Numbered from the stretch's first letter, positions 45,388 to 54,885 are shown. The stretch is DNA of 64,000 nt from Oscillatoria sp. FACHB-1407 (GCF_014697545.1 NZ_JACJSA010000025.1:1-64000), one strand, 5' to 3'. The notes: generated by a model from the sequence alone, not told the origin. A program made the numbers and translations.

Positions 45388-46941
45388 ATGGTACGAATTT
45401 TGCTGGTTGAGGACGAACGGATCATTGCCAGAGACATTCGGCTGTCGCTCGAAAACTTAGGCTACACGGTGGCTGCGATCGCCAGTTCAGGTGAGGAAGC
45501 GATCGCCAAAGCAGCCGAACTTCAACCCGATCTCATCTTGATGGATATTCGCCTTGAGACTGAGATGGATGGCATCCAAGCTGCTGCTCACATCTGGAGA
45601 GATTTTCAGATCCCGTTCATCTATGCCACAGGCTACTCCGATCGCAGCACCCTGGAACGGGCAAAAGTCACTAACCCATTTGGCTACATTCTCAAACCCA
45701 TTGAAGAACGAGAGCTATACGTAGCCGTGGAAACGGCTCTCCAACGCTTTCAACTCAGCATTGAGTTGCAACGGCGGGAGGAGTGGCTGACGGCTATTTT
45801 ACGGGGCATGGGAGATGGCGTGATTGTGGTCAATGCCGATGCTCAGGTGACTTTTCTCAATTCAGTCGCAGAGCAGTTGTTGAGCACTTCTCAAGAAGCG
45901 GTTTACAACCACCCCATCAGTGATGTGTTTCAGATAGTGCATGAAGAGACGCTGGCACCTGTTGAGAACCCGGTCATGGCGGCTCTCAACCAGGGTGAGA
46001 TCAAGGCTTTGCCAGACCACACTCTGTTAATTGCCGGAAACGGGCGAATGATCCCGATCGCCGATAGTGCAGCCCCCTTAAGAGATGAGCACTACACGAT
46101 TACTGGAGCCGTTTTAGTGTTTCGGGATATCACCGAAAAGCGACAAGCTGAAGAGCGCAGTGCGGCTCTGGCTCTCAACCAGCAATTGCAAAACCAGATG
46201 GCTGAAATGCAACGGTTAAATCAGCTCAAAGATGACTTTTTGAGCACCGTTTCGCATGAGCTTCGCACGCCACTTGCCAACATTAAGATGGCAGTCCGAA
46301 TGCTGGAAGTAATCCTGAACCAGCCAACTCAACATCCCTCTCATCAGAAAGAGCGGACAGACCGATATCTGCAAATTTTGCAGGATCAGTGCGATCGCGA
46401 ACTGAATCTGGTGAATGACCTGTTGGATTTTCAGAAGCTCAGTGGAGATACCTACAACATTCAACTCACAACCGTTCCCCTGGCGGAATGGATTCATCAG
46501 CTAACTGAGGGCTTTCAAGCTCGACTGCACAATCGCCAACTAACTCTGCATACGCAACTGGCACCTGATCTACCCGCGATCGCCGTTGACATCGTTGCAC
46601 TCGATCGCATGGTCACCGAACTCCTCAACAACGCCTGCAAATATAGCCCTCCCGGTGAACAAATTGTGATTACCATTGCCCCTGTTGAATCTCAGATTCA
46701 GCTGGATATTTGCAATACCGGAGTTGAGATTGCGCCAGACGAGTTTGATCGCATTTTTGAACCGTTCTATCGCATTCCTCAGAGCGATCGCTGGCGGCAG
46801 GGGGGAACGGGCCTGGGTTTGTCCCTGGTGAAAAAACTGGCAACGGTTTTGGGGGGAAGCATTCAGGTTGAGAGCACGCCAAATCAGACCTGCTTTACGT
46901 TGCGGCTACCGCTACAGCCCCAGGAGACTTCCCCCAGTTGA
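45388..46941 (+). CDS. Receiver-PAS-histidine kinase
   Basis: 517 residues from ATG 45388 (a TTG at 45352 overlaps the previous stop by 4 bp). Receiver MVRILLVEDERIIARDIRLS with LILMDIRLETEMDG and GYILKPIEE; PAS (ILRGMGDGVIVVNADAQV); coiled coil; HisKA FLSTVSHELRTPLANIKMAV; HATPase NNACKYSPPGEQ and GTGLGLSLVKK. Placed directly after the ethylene-type kinase, it is the likely phospho-acceptor of that sensor. No DNA-binding output. Confidence 0.9.
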   Translation: MVRILLVEDERIIARDIRLSLENLGYTVAAIASSGEEAIAKAAELQPDLILMDIRLETEMDGIQAAAHIWRDFQIPFIYATGYSDRSTLERAKVTNPFGYILKPIEERELYVAVETALQRFQLSIELQRREEWLTAILRGMGDGVIVVNADAQVTFLNSVAEQLLSTSQEAVYNHPISDVFQIVHEETLAPVENPVMAALNQGEIKALPDHTLLIAGNGRMIPIADSAAPLRDEHYTITGAVLVFRDITEKRQAEERSAALALNQQLQNQMAEMQRLNQLKDDFLSTVSHELRTPLANIKMAVRMLEVILNQPTQHPSHQKERTDRYLQILQDQCDRELNLVNDLLDFQKLSGDTYNIQLTTVPLAEWIHQLTEGFQARLHNRQLTLHTQLAPDLPAIAVDIVALDRMVTELLNNACKYSPPGEQIVITIAPVESQIQLDICNTGVEIAPDEFDRIFEPFYRIPQSDRWRQGGTGLGLSLVKKLATVLGGSIQVESTPNQTCFTLRLPLQPQETSPS

Positions 46942-46945
46942 GGGC

Positions 46946-48223
46946 TTACTGATAGACCAGAGGTTGACAGGGAATGGCATTGGGCAGATTCAACATCTCG
47001 CCCAGTGAAAAGCCGACAAATGGATTTTTGGGGATCGGCACCTCACCCGTCGCTATCCAAAACAGCAATCGTTGCGAATCAAACACTTCCTGGCGCACCA
47101 CACCATTGGTGGCGATGCTAGCGTTGTCATCGTAGATCGTGGATGGGCTTTCGTTTAACGTAAAGGGATTGATGCGATCGCGCAAAATCTGAATCATGAT
47201 AGCTGGGTCAATCTTGCCATGGCGAGAATGGGGGCTACCCGGTTCTAACAACTGCTTAAACCGCTCATGCCGAATCACGCTCGACCGACTGGGGGGATCG
47301 CGGTCTTCACCCTGCATCTCAGGTGACACAAAGTGATTTGCCATATATAACACTCCATTTGCACCCATTTCTCGGATGCCCATCGACCGAGCAATTAACT
47401 CAAACACGCCTGCCTTTCGGGAAACCCCATCGGCAATCAAGATTAGATCGGCTGCCATACGGCGTTGTGACTGCATAAACGCTTTGGCTTCTTCATAGCT
47501 ATTTGCCTTTCGCAAAATGTGGGCCATCATCTGCACGTGGCTACGTCCAGTTGTCGCGAGCTTTGTGATGTTTTTAGGATGAGCCGTATTCAGCCCAATC
47601 GTAATCCCAGCAGCATTCATGCCAGAGTTGGGCCATACCACACCTGGCACAGCGATAAATACGTGGGGAATGCCATCGTTGGGCTGGCGAACAAAGACCG
47701 TTGGATGCTTCAGCCAATATTCGTTTGGTTTACCGTTGTTATCTAAACTGCGCCCGTGATAAAGACGACCGTCTTTGGTAGCTTTTCCTGCTGCAATGAA
47801 CTGTGAGCAGGCAACATCGCTCAATACCCCCTGGGGAAACCCTGCCCCGTCGTTAAAGATACGGGGGAGCGTGTTAGCAAAGTACTCCTGAAACACATCC
47901 CCAAAGGCAAACACCAGAGCCGCACTCATCGTCATACCGGTGCCTTTTGCCCCGGCGACTAAGCCTTCACACTCTTCGATGACATCGTTAAAGCAGCGTT
48001 TTTTGGCAAAGCTTGCCAGTCCCAAATGCCTTCCTAAAAAACTCACTGCATCCAGTGTTGTTCTAGGTAAGGAATCAATTTCATTACGTAGTAGTGTGCC
48101 GTGTTGAAATCCCATCTCATAAGGAGTTCCCTGGAGCCAAACGACTTTGACAATACCCCGATCTTCGCGGTGAGATGCTACAGGTTTCCATCCCTCTCGA
48201 CGGAAGCGCACGGTTTCAGGCAT
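46946..48223 (-). CDS. C45-family peptidase / acyl-CoA:6-APA acyltransferase-like NTN hydrolase
   Basis: 425 residues. The self-processing nucleophile is probably Cys139 in VLSDVACSQFIAAGKATKDG, followed by GRLYHGRSLDNNG and FIAVPGVVWPNSGMNAAGITIGLNTAHP, all typical of the C45/AAT family. GTPYEMGFQHGTLLRNEI opens the domain. Such enzymes hydrolyse or transfer acyl amides; the substrate is unknown. Convergent with the hybrid kinase, 4 bp apart. Confidence 0.8.
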   Translation of the reverse strand: MPETVRFRREGWKPVASHREDRGIVKVVWLQGTPYEMGFQHGTLLRNEIDSLPRTTLDAVSFLGRHLGLASFAKKRCFNDVIEECEGLVAGAKGTGMTMSAALVFAFGDVFQEYFANTLPRIFNDGAGFPQGVLSDVACSQFIAAGKATKDGRLYHGRSLDNNGKPNEYWLKHPTVFVRQPNDGIPHVFIAVPGVVWPNSGMNAAGITIGLNTAHPKNITKLATTGRSHVQMMAHILRKANSYEEAKAFMQSQRRMAADLILIADGVSRKAGVFELIARSMGIREMGANGVLYMANHFVSPEMQGEDRDPPSRSSVIRHERFKQLLEPGSPHSRHGKIDPAIMIQILRDRINPFTLNESPSTIYDDNASIATNGVVRQEVFDSQRLLFWIATGEVPIPKNPFVGFSLGEMLNLPNAIPCQPLVYQ

Positions 48224-48289
48224 AGTGAATTTCCCTAAAATTCAGTAGCCCGCATTGTATCCTTGAAGGCAATGAGTTGAGGGAAATTG

Positions 48290-50944
48290 CTACAAATTCG
48301 TTAACCTTTGGGAAGGGGAGTGGACGGGTAAAGGAGTGGAATTGGGTTTGCCCGGTTCTTGAAGTTGTGATGACAGGAGAGGCAAGTGAACGGTGAAAGT
48401 GCTGCCTTTGCCAAGACCTTCACTCTCAACCCAGACCGTCCCCCCGTGCATCTCGACTAGATGACGGACGATCGCCAACCCTAAACCTAACCCTCCATGG
48501 ATTTTGGTAGTACTCATATCGGCTTGACGAAACCGCTCAAAGACATGGGGCAGGAAATCAGGGCTAATACCGATGCCTGTATCAACAATTTGAATCTGAG
48601 CCTGGGGTAAGGGGGTGTGATAGAGTGCCAGTTGCCTATCGTCACCAGTCGTGACCCCCGGATCTTGAACCACTGACGGTTGCCCCTCATTAGCCGTAGG
48701 TGATTGATGATTTACGATGGACACCCTGACCTCGATCTGTCCACCGCGATCAGTAAACTTAACGGCGTTGGAGAGCAGATTCCAGATGACTTGTTGCAGG
48801 CGATCGGGATCACCCATCACTTGATAGAGGGATGTGCCAAGATCATCGGGTGGTAGATTTGCCGAGGTCAGACCCGCATAGTCGTTGAAACCAGGATCGG
48901 GTGAATCGGCTGGCAGGTCTGGCGACGTTAGCTGTAATTGAATCTGTTTGGCGATCGCCGCAGGTCGCACAGCATCGATCGCCGCTTCGATCACCGATGT
49001 CAACTCCAGTGGACGAACATTGAGCCGCAGCTTGCCACTGGTGATGCGAGAGACATCCAGCAAATCTTCAATGATGGTCTTTAGCACCTTTGTGTTGCGA
49101 AGCACGGTTTCCAGTGCCCGTTTTTCCGTTGACTCATCCAGTTGGCGATGGTTGAGGAGTTGCATCCAACCCAGCATTGCGTTTAGCGGTGTCCGTAACT
49201 CATGCGACAGCGTTGCTAAAAACTCATCTTTACTGCGGTTGGCGGCTTCTGCTTTTTCCCGATCTTGCTGAGCCGTGCGATAGAGTCGTGCATTATCAAC
49301 CGCTAAAGCGGCTCGACGAGCTAACTCCATTGCCAAAGTGAGATCAGTCTGGTTGTAGTGCTGCCCAGACTCAGCATAGATAAACGAGATAGCCCCCAGA
49401 ATCTGCTCCTGGGTTGCAAGCGGCACAATCATGGCAGAACTAAATCCAACCTCGCGCAGGGCTTCCAGGTGTTCTGCATCCCGTGCCGACGCCTCCAGTA
49501 GTGCATCTGAAATGTAGGGATAAAGCTCCGGTCGCCCAGTCCGCAAGACCTGAGCCACACCACGCGGTTGTTTAGGGTCAAATGGATACTTTTGATTGAG
49601 CTTTTGTGCCCAGGCTACCTTTTCAGGATTCACATGGGCGATCGCCAGTGGTTGTACTGTTCCATCTTCCTCCAACATATGCACCGTACACCAATCCGCC
49701 AAACGGGGAACCGTCAACTGCGCCACACTGATCAGCGTGGTTTCATAGTCAAGGGAACTGCTGAGCAGATTACTGACCTCCGCCAGATAACGCTGTGTCT
49801 CCTCGGCATATTTGAGATCGCTGATATCAATACAACTGCCGATGTAGCCCAAAAACTCACCATCGGGAGTGAATCGGGGCACCCCCTTATCGAGCATCCA
49901 GCGATAATCTCCATCGTGTCGCTGCAACCGATAATCCATGGAAAAGGGTTGTCGTGCATCAAACGCCGCTCTGTAGGTTTTGAGGTAATACTGGCGATCG
50001 TCTGGGTGTATTCCTGTGATCCAACCGTTACCCATTTCCTGCTCTAATGTCCGTTCTGTGAAATCGAGCCAGGTCTTGTTGAAATAGTTGTGTTGTTGAT
50101 CAACTCCCGACATCCACACCAACATCGGTGCGGTATCTGCCATCATCCGAAAGCGGGCTTCGCTCTCTCGCAGCGCATCCTCAGCCGATTTGCGATCGGT
50201 GATGTCGAGATTAAAGCCGATCACCCGAATGGGTTCACCGGTGCGATCGCGTTCAATTCGTGCCCGATCCCACACATAGCGGTATTGCCCATTGCGGTGA
50301 CGAATCCGGTATTCCACAGCAAAGCCCGTATCACCCTTAGCAAATGCCTCCCGGTTGGTCTGACGTAAATCCGCCTGATCATCTGGGTGAACTAATTGAT
50401 ACCACCAGTCGGGTGACGGATCTGCCTCTTCGGGGTCATACCCGATCAGATCTACCAGTCCCTGCGTGCGTTCGATCAAATTAGTTTTAGAGTTCCACTC
50501 ATACACCAGACCCTTTACGGTTGATGTCGCTAACTCAAACCGCTCTTTGATGCGTTTTAGATGTTCTTCACTGTCGCGTAACTGATCCAGGCTTTGCTCC
50601 GCTTGTCGCTTGGCGTCCCGCAATGAAGCACTGACAAAACCAATCAGCCACAATACCGCAACAAATATGACCAATCGAAAGGCACTGCTACCATTCGGCA
50701 GTGCATAGGTGTGTCGAGGCTCAAAGAAGAAGTATCGGCTGATCACACCTGCCAACAGAACGGAGACAAGCCCTGATTTATGCCCACCATAAAAGGCACT
50801 AAAGAGAGGAACCAGATAGAATAAAACCAAAACTGTTGGTTGTAGCAAAGACTCCAGGCTCAGCGTTAGTATCAGTGCTACCAAAACGCTTAAGAGCGCA
50901 ATTCCATAACCATACAGCTTTCTCACATTGACTCTGTTCGGCAC
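48290..50944 (-). CDS. DUF4118-PAS-PAS-GAF histidine kinase
   Basis: 884 residues. Four membrane segments of the KdpD-like DUF4118 type at the N-terminus (LLSVLVALILTLSLESLL; VLVLFYLVPLFSAFYGG and following). Two PAS_3 domains with PAC ends (NLDITDRKSAE, CIDISDLKYAE), a GAF domain (TTLISVAQLTVPRLADWCTV), HisKA FLATLSHELRTPLNAMLGWM, and HATPase NAVKFTDRGGQ and GLGLGLAIVRH. The linker in the HATPase region has an odd low-complexity insertion (HQSPTANEGQPSVVQDPG). Signal unknown. Confidence 0.9.
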   Translation of the reverse strand: MPNRVNVRKLYGYGIALLSVLVALILTLSLESLLQPTVLVLFYLVPLFSAFYGGHKSGLVSVLLAGVISRYFFFEPRHTYALPNGSSAFRLVIFVAVLWLIGFVSASLRDAKRQAEQSLDQLRDSEEHLKRIKERFELATSTVKGLVYEWNSKTNLIERTQGLVDLIGYDPEEADPSPDWWYQLVHPDDQADLRQTNREAFAKGDTGFAVEYRIRHRNGQYRYVWDRARIERDRTGEPIRVIGFNLDITDRKSAEDALRESEARFRMMADTAPMLVWMSGVDQQHNYFNKTWLDFTERTLEQEMGNGWITGIHPDDRQYYLKTYRAAFDARQPFSMDYRLQRHDGDYRWMLDKGVPRFTPDGEFLGYIGSCIDISDLKYAEETQRYLAEVSNLLSSSLDYETTLISVAQLTVPRLADWCTVHMLEEDGTVQPLAIAHVNPEKVAWAQKLNQKYPFDPKQPRGVAQVLRTGRPELYPYISDALLEASARDAEHLEALREVGFSSAMIVPLATQEQILGAISFIYAESGQHYNQTDLTLAMELARRAALAVDNARLYRTAQQDREKAEAANRSKDEFLATLSHELRTPLNAMLGWMQLLNHRQLDESTEKRALETVLRNTKVLKTIIEDLLDVSRITSGKLRLNVRPLELTSVIEAAIDAVRPAAIAKQIQLQLTSPDLPADSPDPGFNDYAGLTSANLPPDDLGTSLYQVMGDPDRLQQVIWNLLSNAVKFTDRGGQIEVRVSIVNHQSPTANEGQPSVVQDPGVTTGDDRQLALYHTPLPQAQIQIVDTGIGISPDFLPHVFERFRQADMSTTKIHGGLGLGLAIVRHLVEMHGGTVWVESEGLGKGSTFTVHLPLLSSQLQEPGKPNSTPLPVHSPSQRLTNL

Positions 50945-51025
50945 GTATACCCGAATATACTTTTAAGAATTTGACAATGTTAGCGTATGGTAACAATTTG
51001 AGCATTCCTCTTAAGACAGAGATTG

Positions 51026-51364
51026 TCAAGAACTTAGAGTCTTTTCTGCGGCTTGTTTTAAGACGTCTTCCATCCAGGAATTAATGCTCTTTTTCGTTTT
51101 TGCAGCAGCAAGATAAATGGCTCGATGCACTTCTGGTGTTGTCCGAAAGGGTAATTTACCTGAAAAGGGTTTGTCTGGCTTTTGTCCAATCTCAGCACAA
51201 AATTTGATGTAGGCATCGACGGACTTATGAAATTCCTTCTCCAGTTTTTCAACTGTGTCTCCTTCAAAGGTCACGACATCTTTGATGCCTAAGATCTGCC
51301 CATGTAGCGTCTTAGACTCTACGTCTATTTTGATGTCTGATGTATACCCTTGATAAGTCAACAT
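51026..51364 (-). CDS. hicB: HicB-family antitoxin, no adjacent HicA
   Basis: 112 residues. HicB fold (MLTYQGYTSDIKIDVESKTLHG, then GIKDVVTFEGDTVEKLEKEFHKSVDAYI) plus a C-terminal ribbon-helix-helix (GKLPFRTTPEVHRAIYLAAA, then INSWMEDVLKQAAE). The paralogue at 53367 shares the first 60 residues but not the RHH. No HicA gene touches it; it lies 171 bp after the PIN-like/RTX gene. It could be the DNA-binding repressor of the block or an orphan antitoxin. Confidence 0.85.
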   Translation of the reverse strand: MLTYQGYTSDIKIDVESKTLHGQILGIKDVVTFEGDTVEKLEKEFHKSVDAYIKFCAEIGQKPDKPFSGKLPFRTTPEVHRAIYLAAAKTKKSINSWMEDVLKQAAEKTLSS

Positions 51365-51535
51365 TATGTTATCAACATCACTTTAAAGATTGGAAGTTGT
51401 TTAATGAACTCAAGGGCATTCTTTAACAGAGGAGACGGGAGCCAAGTATGGAATCAGCACGTTACTGTAATCTTCACTTGGAAGATATTTAGAGACTGAT
51501 TAATCCTTCAATTGTTTACCTTTTTCAAAAAATAA

Positions 51536-53335
51536 TCAAGTTATTCCTCTTTCAATTAGAGTTGTGTACTGCACTCCCAACAAAAATGCTAGAGGTCTGT
51601 TGTTAAATTCCACCACTGTGCTGTTTCCCTCCTGACGAATCGAGAGTTGTTTGTGAGACGTGTCCATTGGTAGAACAATGCGATCGCTACCCATCTGAAA
51701 ATCCTCAACAACACTGATGCCATTGGAGTTGAGCATGAAGCGATCGCCACCACTACCGCCATTCAAAACGTTCTCACCTGTGCCACCATCCAATAGGTCA
51801 TCCCCATTCCCACCAACTAGGCGATCGTCACTGGAGCCACCCAATAGGGTGTCATTACCGCTTTCACCCCTCAGAATGTTGTCTCCACTTAAACCTTGCA
51901 GAGTATTGTCACCATCCTGACCATTGATCACATCCGCTGAGTTATTGAAGCCTTTGACATCGTTATCCAGACTGTTTAGAGAAGTGACTGTATTGGTGCC
52001 AAGAACCTCATCACGAGTCCATTCTGCGTTGAAGATATCGAAACTATCCTGAAGGCTGTTTTGACCATCAAACAAGGCATTGTCAAGAGGAATTCTTCTT
52101 CCACCTACATCAATGAAGAAGCTATCCAGGTTCTCTAAAGTAAGATCTTTGAGTGTAACTTTTGTATTTGCTACTTCCTCAAAAGCCACTACTAAATCAT
52201 TGCCTTCTTGAGTCAACACCATATTCTGAGCCGTTAAATCTGCTCCTTCAACTTTTAGTGTGTCAACTTCACTAATGACTAACTCTAGTAGCTTTGTGCC
52301 TTGTCCCACACCACCAAAATCTTCAATGACAAGTGACTCACCTGTTTCTACCGTAACGGTGTGGTTTCCAGTAGAATTGTTGACCACAACGATTTTCTTC
52401 CCTAGATCAGTTCTGTCGCCAAGGTCAGAATGCTCATCCCCAAGACTGCTTCCGCGACCTCCAGTTTTAGAATAGTCCTTCTCCACATCAGGAGCATTGT
52501 CTTTTGGTAGAGACAGCACTGTACTTTCAGGTGCTCCCCTCAATGGCAGAGAGGATAAACTTACATTCAGCAACCCGTTAAAATCTAGAACCTGATTTAG
52601 AAATTCAGATAGTAGATAGAAAAGAAGAAGAGTATTCGCACTCTGCCTTGTCCAATCCTCTTTGTCGTGTGGCAGGGATTGCAATCGTTCCTTACCAGAA
52701 GAGGGAATTGGAGGTTCTTCCCAATCCTCAAATGATTCAATCAGTTCGGGAGCCCATTGAATAATGAACTCAGTACTTGATTGGTGAGTGAAATCCGGTT
52801 CCGCTTGACGACTGGCTTCAGCTTCCATGAGAATATCTTTTGGAAGAAGTTTCTCGAAATCAGTTCGTTGTAACAGTTCATCTGGTGTCAAGACATTACA
52901 AGAAGCTGCAGCAATATCTTGAACCCAGAGGGTATATTGTGATGGAAAGTGAGTCAGAATTTGCAGAGTATTTTGAGGGGCTGCCGTTAATTCCCTTAAC
53001 CAAATATATTCTGCGTGTTCAAGAGCGTTACGAACGTCTCTATCAATTACTATATAACCTTGTGGAAGCCATCCCCATTGACGTAAATCATCAATAAACT
53101 GCCTTGCTGCATTTTCACCTTCATACTGCTGAATAACAGCATAAACATAGTCTACGGTTGCTTTAACAACAGTAACTTCAATATTGTCATTAGCTTCAAG
53201 ACTACGAAAAGCTTGTTGCGATTTTCTAAACAGTTTTTCAATACTCAAACCAATTCCTATCCCCACATAGGAGTAGAAGGGAATAAGTACATCACTTACG
53301 ACAAGAATAGAGAGTTTGCTATCCACTCCTGACAA
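51536..53335 (-). CDS. PIN-like domain fused to RTX calcium-binding repeats
   Basis: 599 residues from TTG 53335 (GTG 53326 is an alternative). Residues 8-175 follow the strand-helix order of PIN nucleases: SILVVSDVLIPF, VTVVKATVDYVYAVIQQYEG, IDRDVRNALEHAEYIWL, and VLTPDELLQ, a common PIN ending. The first catalytic Asp seems displaced (VVSDV instead of LDTNV), so activity is uncertain. Residues 320-450 are beta-rich with an IVVVNNSTGNHTVTVETGES unit; residues 475-532 hold six RTX nonapeptides (GESGNDTLLGGSSDDRLVGG) and a terminal hydrophobic strand region. The PIN call is mine; the RTX call is firm. It starts 31 bp after the HicB-like gene. Confidence 0.6.
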   Translation of the reverse strand: MSGVDSKLSILVVSDVLIPFYSYVGIGIGLSIEKLFRKSQQAFRSLEANDNIEVTVVKATVDYVYAVIQQYEGENAARQFIDDLRQWGWLPQGYIVIDRDVRNALEHAEYIWLRELTAAPQNTLQILTHFPSQYTLWVQDIAAASCNVLTPDELLQRTDFEKLLPKDILMEAEASRQAEPDFTHQSSTEFIIQWAPELIESFEDWEEPPIPSSGKERLQSLPHDKEDWTRQSANTLLLFYLLSEFLNQVLDFNGLLNVSLSSLPLRGAPESTVLSLPKDNAPDVEKDYSKTGGRGSSLGDEHSDLGDRTDLGKKIVVVNNSTGNHTVTVETGESLVIEDFGGVGQGTKLLELVISEVDTLKVEGADLTAQNMVLTQEGNDLVVAFEEVANTKVTLKDLTLENLDSFFIDVGGRRIPLDNALFDGQNSLQDSFDIFNAEWTRDEVLGTNTVTSLNSLDNDVKGFNNSADVINGQDGDNTLQGLSGDNILRGESGNDTLLGGSSDDRLVGGNGDDLLDGGTGENVLNGGSGGDRFMLNSNGISVVEDFQMGSDRIVLPMDTSHKQLSIRQEGNSTVVEFNNRPLAFLLGVQYTTLIERGIT

Positions 53336-53366
53336 ACCTTTTTACACGAAACTGCCTGCGATTCAT

Positions 53367-53924
53367 CTAAGCCTCAGAGGATGTTTGAGAAGTATATCCC
53401 TCAATACTTATTGTCTTTTTATTAGTTGAAGAACTAATTTCTTCACTGGGAATGCGGCGATTGACAAAGCTGGCATCTGGATCAATCAATAGAGTATTGA
53501 GTCTTTCTACAACTTGGATAATCGCATCTGGCTCATCATTCAAGTATGGTTTAATTGACTCCAGAGCACTTGATAAATCCTCAATAGAATTGAGGAAACG
53601 CATAATTGCGACAGGATCTCTGTGCTTCAAAAAAGGTTCAACTGCTGCTACAAACTTGTCTAGAAAATCCAAATGATCAATCAATCTTTGAACCGCTAGA
53701 GGGATCTTCTTTCCTTCATGAGAATCAGGTGAATTGGGCTGACGTTTATTTGATCCACAAAAACTCAAATATGCGTCAATTGACTTACGAAATTCTCTCT
53801 CAACTTCTTTAGGTGTCTCACCTTCAAAGGTAATAAGATCTTTAATACCAAGCACCCTACCGTGAAAAAATCCGGCTTCCGTATCCAACTCAATCGCGGC
53901 AATGTAATTTTTATACGTCAGCAT
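53367..53924 (-). CDS. HicB-like domain with non-RHH helical C-terminus
   Basis: 185 residues. The first 60 (MLTYKNYIAAIELDTEAGFF, then GIKDLITFEGETPKEVEREFRKSIDAYLSF) are clearly HicB-like and paralogous to 51026. Where other HicBs have a DNA-binding RHH, this has KKIPLAVQRLIDHLDFLDKF followed by helices of about 90 residues and a Ser/Thr-rich tail. It therefore could bind the toxin without binding DNA. It begins 6 bp after the HicA-like stop, and no separate ribosome site is visible. Confidence 0.75.
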   Translation of the reverse strand: MLTYKNYIAAIELDTEAGFFHGRVLGIKDLITFEGETPKEVEREFRKSIDAYLSFCGSNKRQPNSPDSHEGKKIPLAVQRLIDHLDFLDKFVAAVEPFLKHRDPVAIMRFLNSIEDLSSALESIKPYLNDEPDAIIQVVERLNTLLIDPDASFVNRRIPSEEISSSTNKKTISIEGYTSQTSSEA

Positions 53925-53930
53925 AGTTAA

Positions 53931-54389
53931 TCACAGTTCTATTTCAATATCCATCAAGAATTCTTGTAAATCTCTAATAGTAGATTGGCTAGCATTCCTT
54001 TGTCTTTTACGACGATGAAGAACCCCACACTTGACTTCTGGATTATGCTGAATTAGAACAAATACTCTATCGTCATTTTCGCTGACTTTTCCAATGGTTT
54101 TTAATAAATCAAGAATGTCTGACCAAGCAATATCAGAACGTAGAGGACTTTGACAAATTTTGTCGAGAGTGCTTTTCTGCTTATTATTCAAAGTAATTCG
54201 CCTCTCTTTATCCGATTCAGATTGAGAATCAGTATCTTTCATACTCAAATCTTCTAGTGGCTGTGTCTCCCCAAGCTTATTCAGTAGAAACTTCCATACT
54301 TTACTTACTTGCTGTAACTCCCAAAGTCCGTTTGGGAATTTTAGTATTGTATCTATTAAATTGTGTGATGCTGAGTAAGGTAAATACAT
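53931..54389 (-). CDS. HicA-like toxin with N-terminal extension
   Basis: 152 residues; GGGAG lies 7 bp before the ATG. Residues 67-150 match long-form HicA: LNNKQKSTLDKICQSPLRSD, IAWSDILDLLKTIGKV, and VKCGVLHRRKRQ with His125 as the candidate active-site histidine; QSTIRDLQEFLMDIEI is the terminal helix. HicA normally has about 80 residues, so the first 65, including a helix and a charged linker (MKDTDSQSESDKERR), are extra. HicA cleaves mRNA. First gene of the block. Confidence 0.65.
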   Translation of the reverse strand: MYLPYSASHNLIDTILKFPNGLWELQQVSKVWKFLLNKLGETQPLEDLSMKDTDSQSESDKERRITLNNKQKSTLDKICQSPLRSDIAWSDILDLLKTIGKVSENDDRVFVLIQHNPEVKCGVLHRRKRQRNASQSTIRDLQEFLMDIEIEL

Positions 54390-54548
54390 TTATTGCTCCC
54401 ATAACTGAGACAAGTTCTATTGCAAAAAATCGATGCTTTACTTCTAGCTACGATATAGTCAAGCTGCTTGTCTAACCAACAAAGTGTAAGCAGAATGATT
54501 GCGGAAGTTTTTATAGATGAAGACACAAAGTTGATATAGGCTCCTATT

Positions 54549-54580
54549 TAGGTCGCTTCATTCTTTAATGAAGCGACCTA
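54549..54580. terminator. Perfect 13-bp hairpin
   Basis: TAGGTCGCTTCAT (54549-54561), loop TCTTTA, ATGAAGCGACCTA (54568-54580). It lies between the small membrane-protein gene and the HicA-like gene. There is no U-run, but the arms are perfect, so it probably separates the two transcripts or stabilises an RNA end. Confidence 0.55.
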
Positions 54581-54633
54581 ACTTGCCCTAGTCTACAACT
54601 TGATTAAGAGAGAAGCGTAGAAGTTACAGATCC

Positions 54634-54885
54634 TTAGGGTTCAAATGTTGCATCAACATCTTGAGCGATGAGCAAGCCTTTCTTATATAGAAGACTTGGA
54701 GTATCGGAACCCTCTGAGTCAGTATTTATCTCAACAGCAAGAGACACTGACCACGGAAACAGCATTGTGATTCGCACTGGAGCACCTTGCCATACCACAA
54801 ACGCAAGTGCAGCGGACAAAGGAAATGTCAGAGCAAAACAGCTCAACCATATACCTTGCCTCGTAAGACTTTGATCATTCCTCAT
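54634..54885 (-). CDS. Small membrane protein, unknown
   Basis: 83 residues. A strong ribosome site (AGGAGG) lies 8 bp upstream of the ATG. One hydrophobic segment (GIWLSCFALTFPLSAALAFV, residues 11-31) could be a signal or anchor; the rest is short and soluble. No family recognised. It may belong with the HicA-like block, but a hairpin lies between. Confidence 0.55.
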   Translation of the reverse strand: MRNDQSLTRQGIWLSCFALTFPLSAALAFVVWQGAPVRITMLFPWSVSLAVEINTDSEGSDTPSLLYKKGLLIAQDVDATFEP

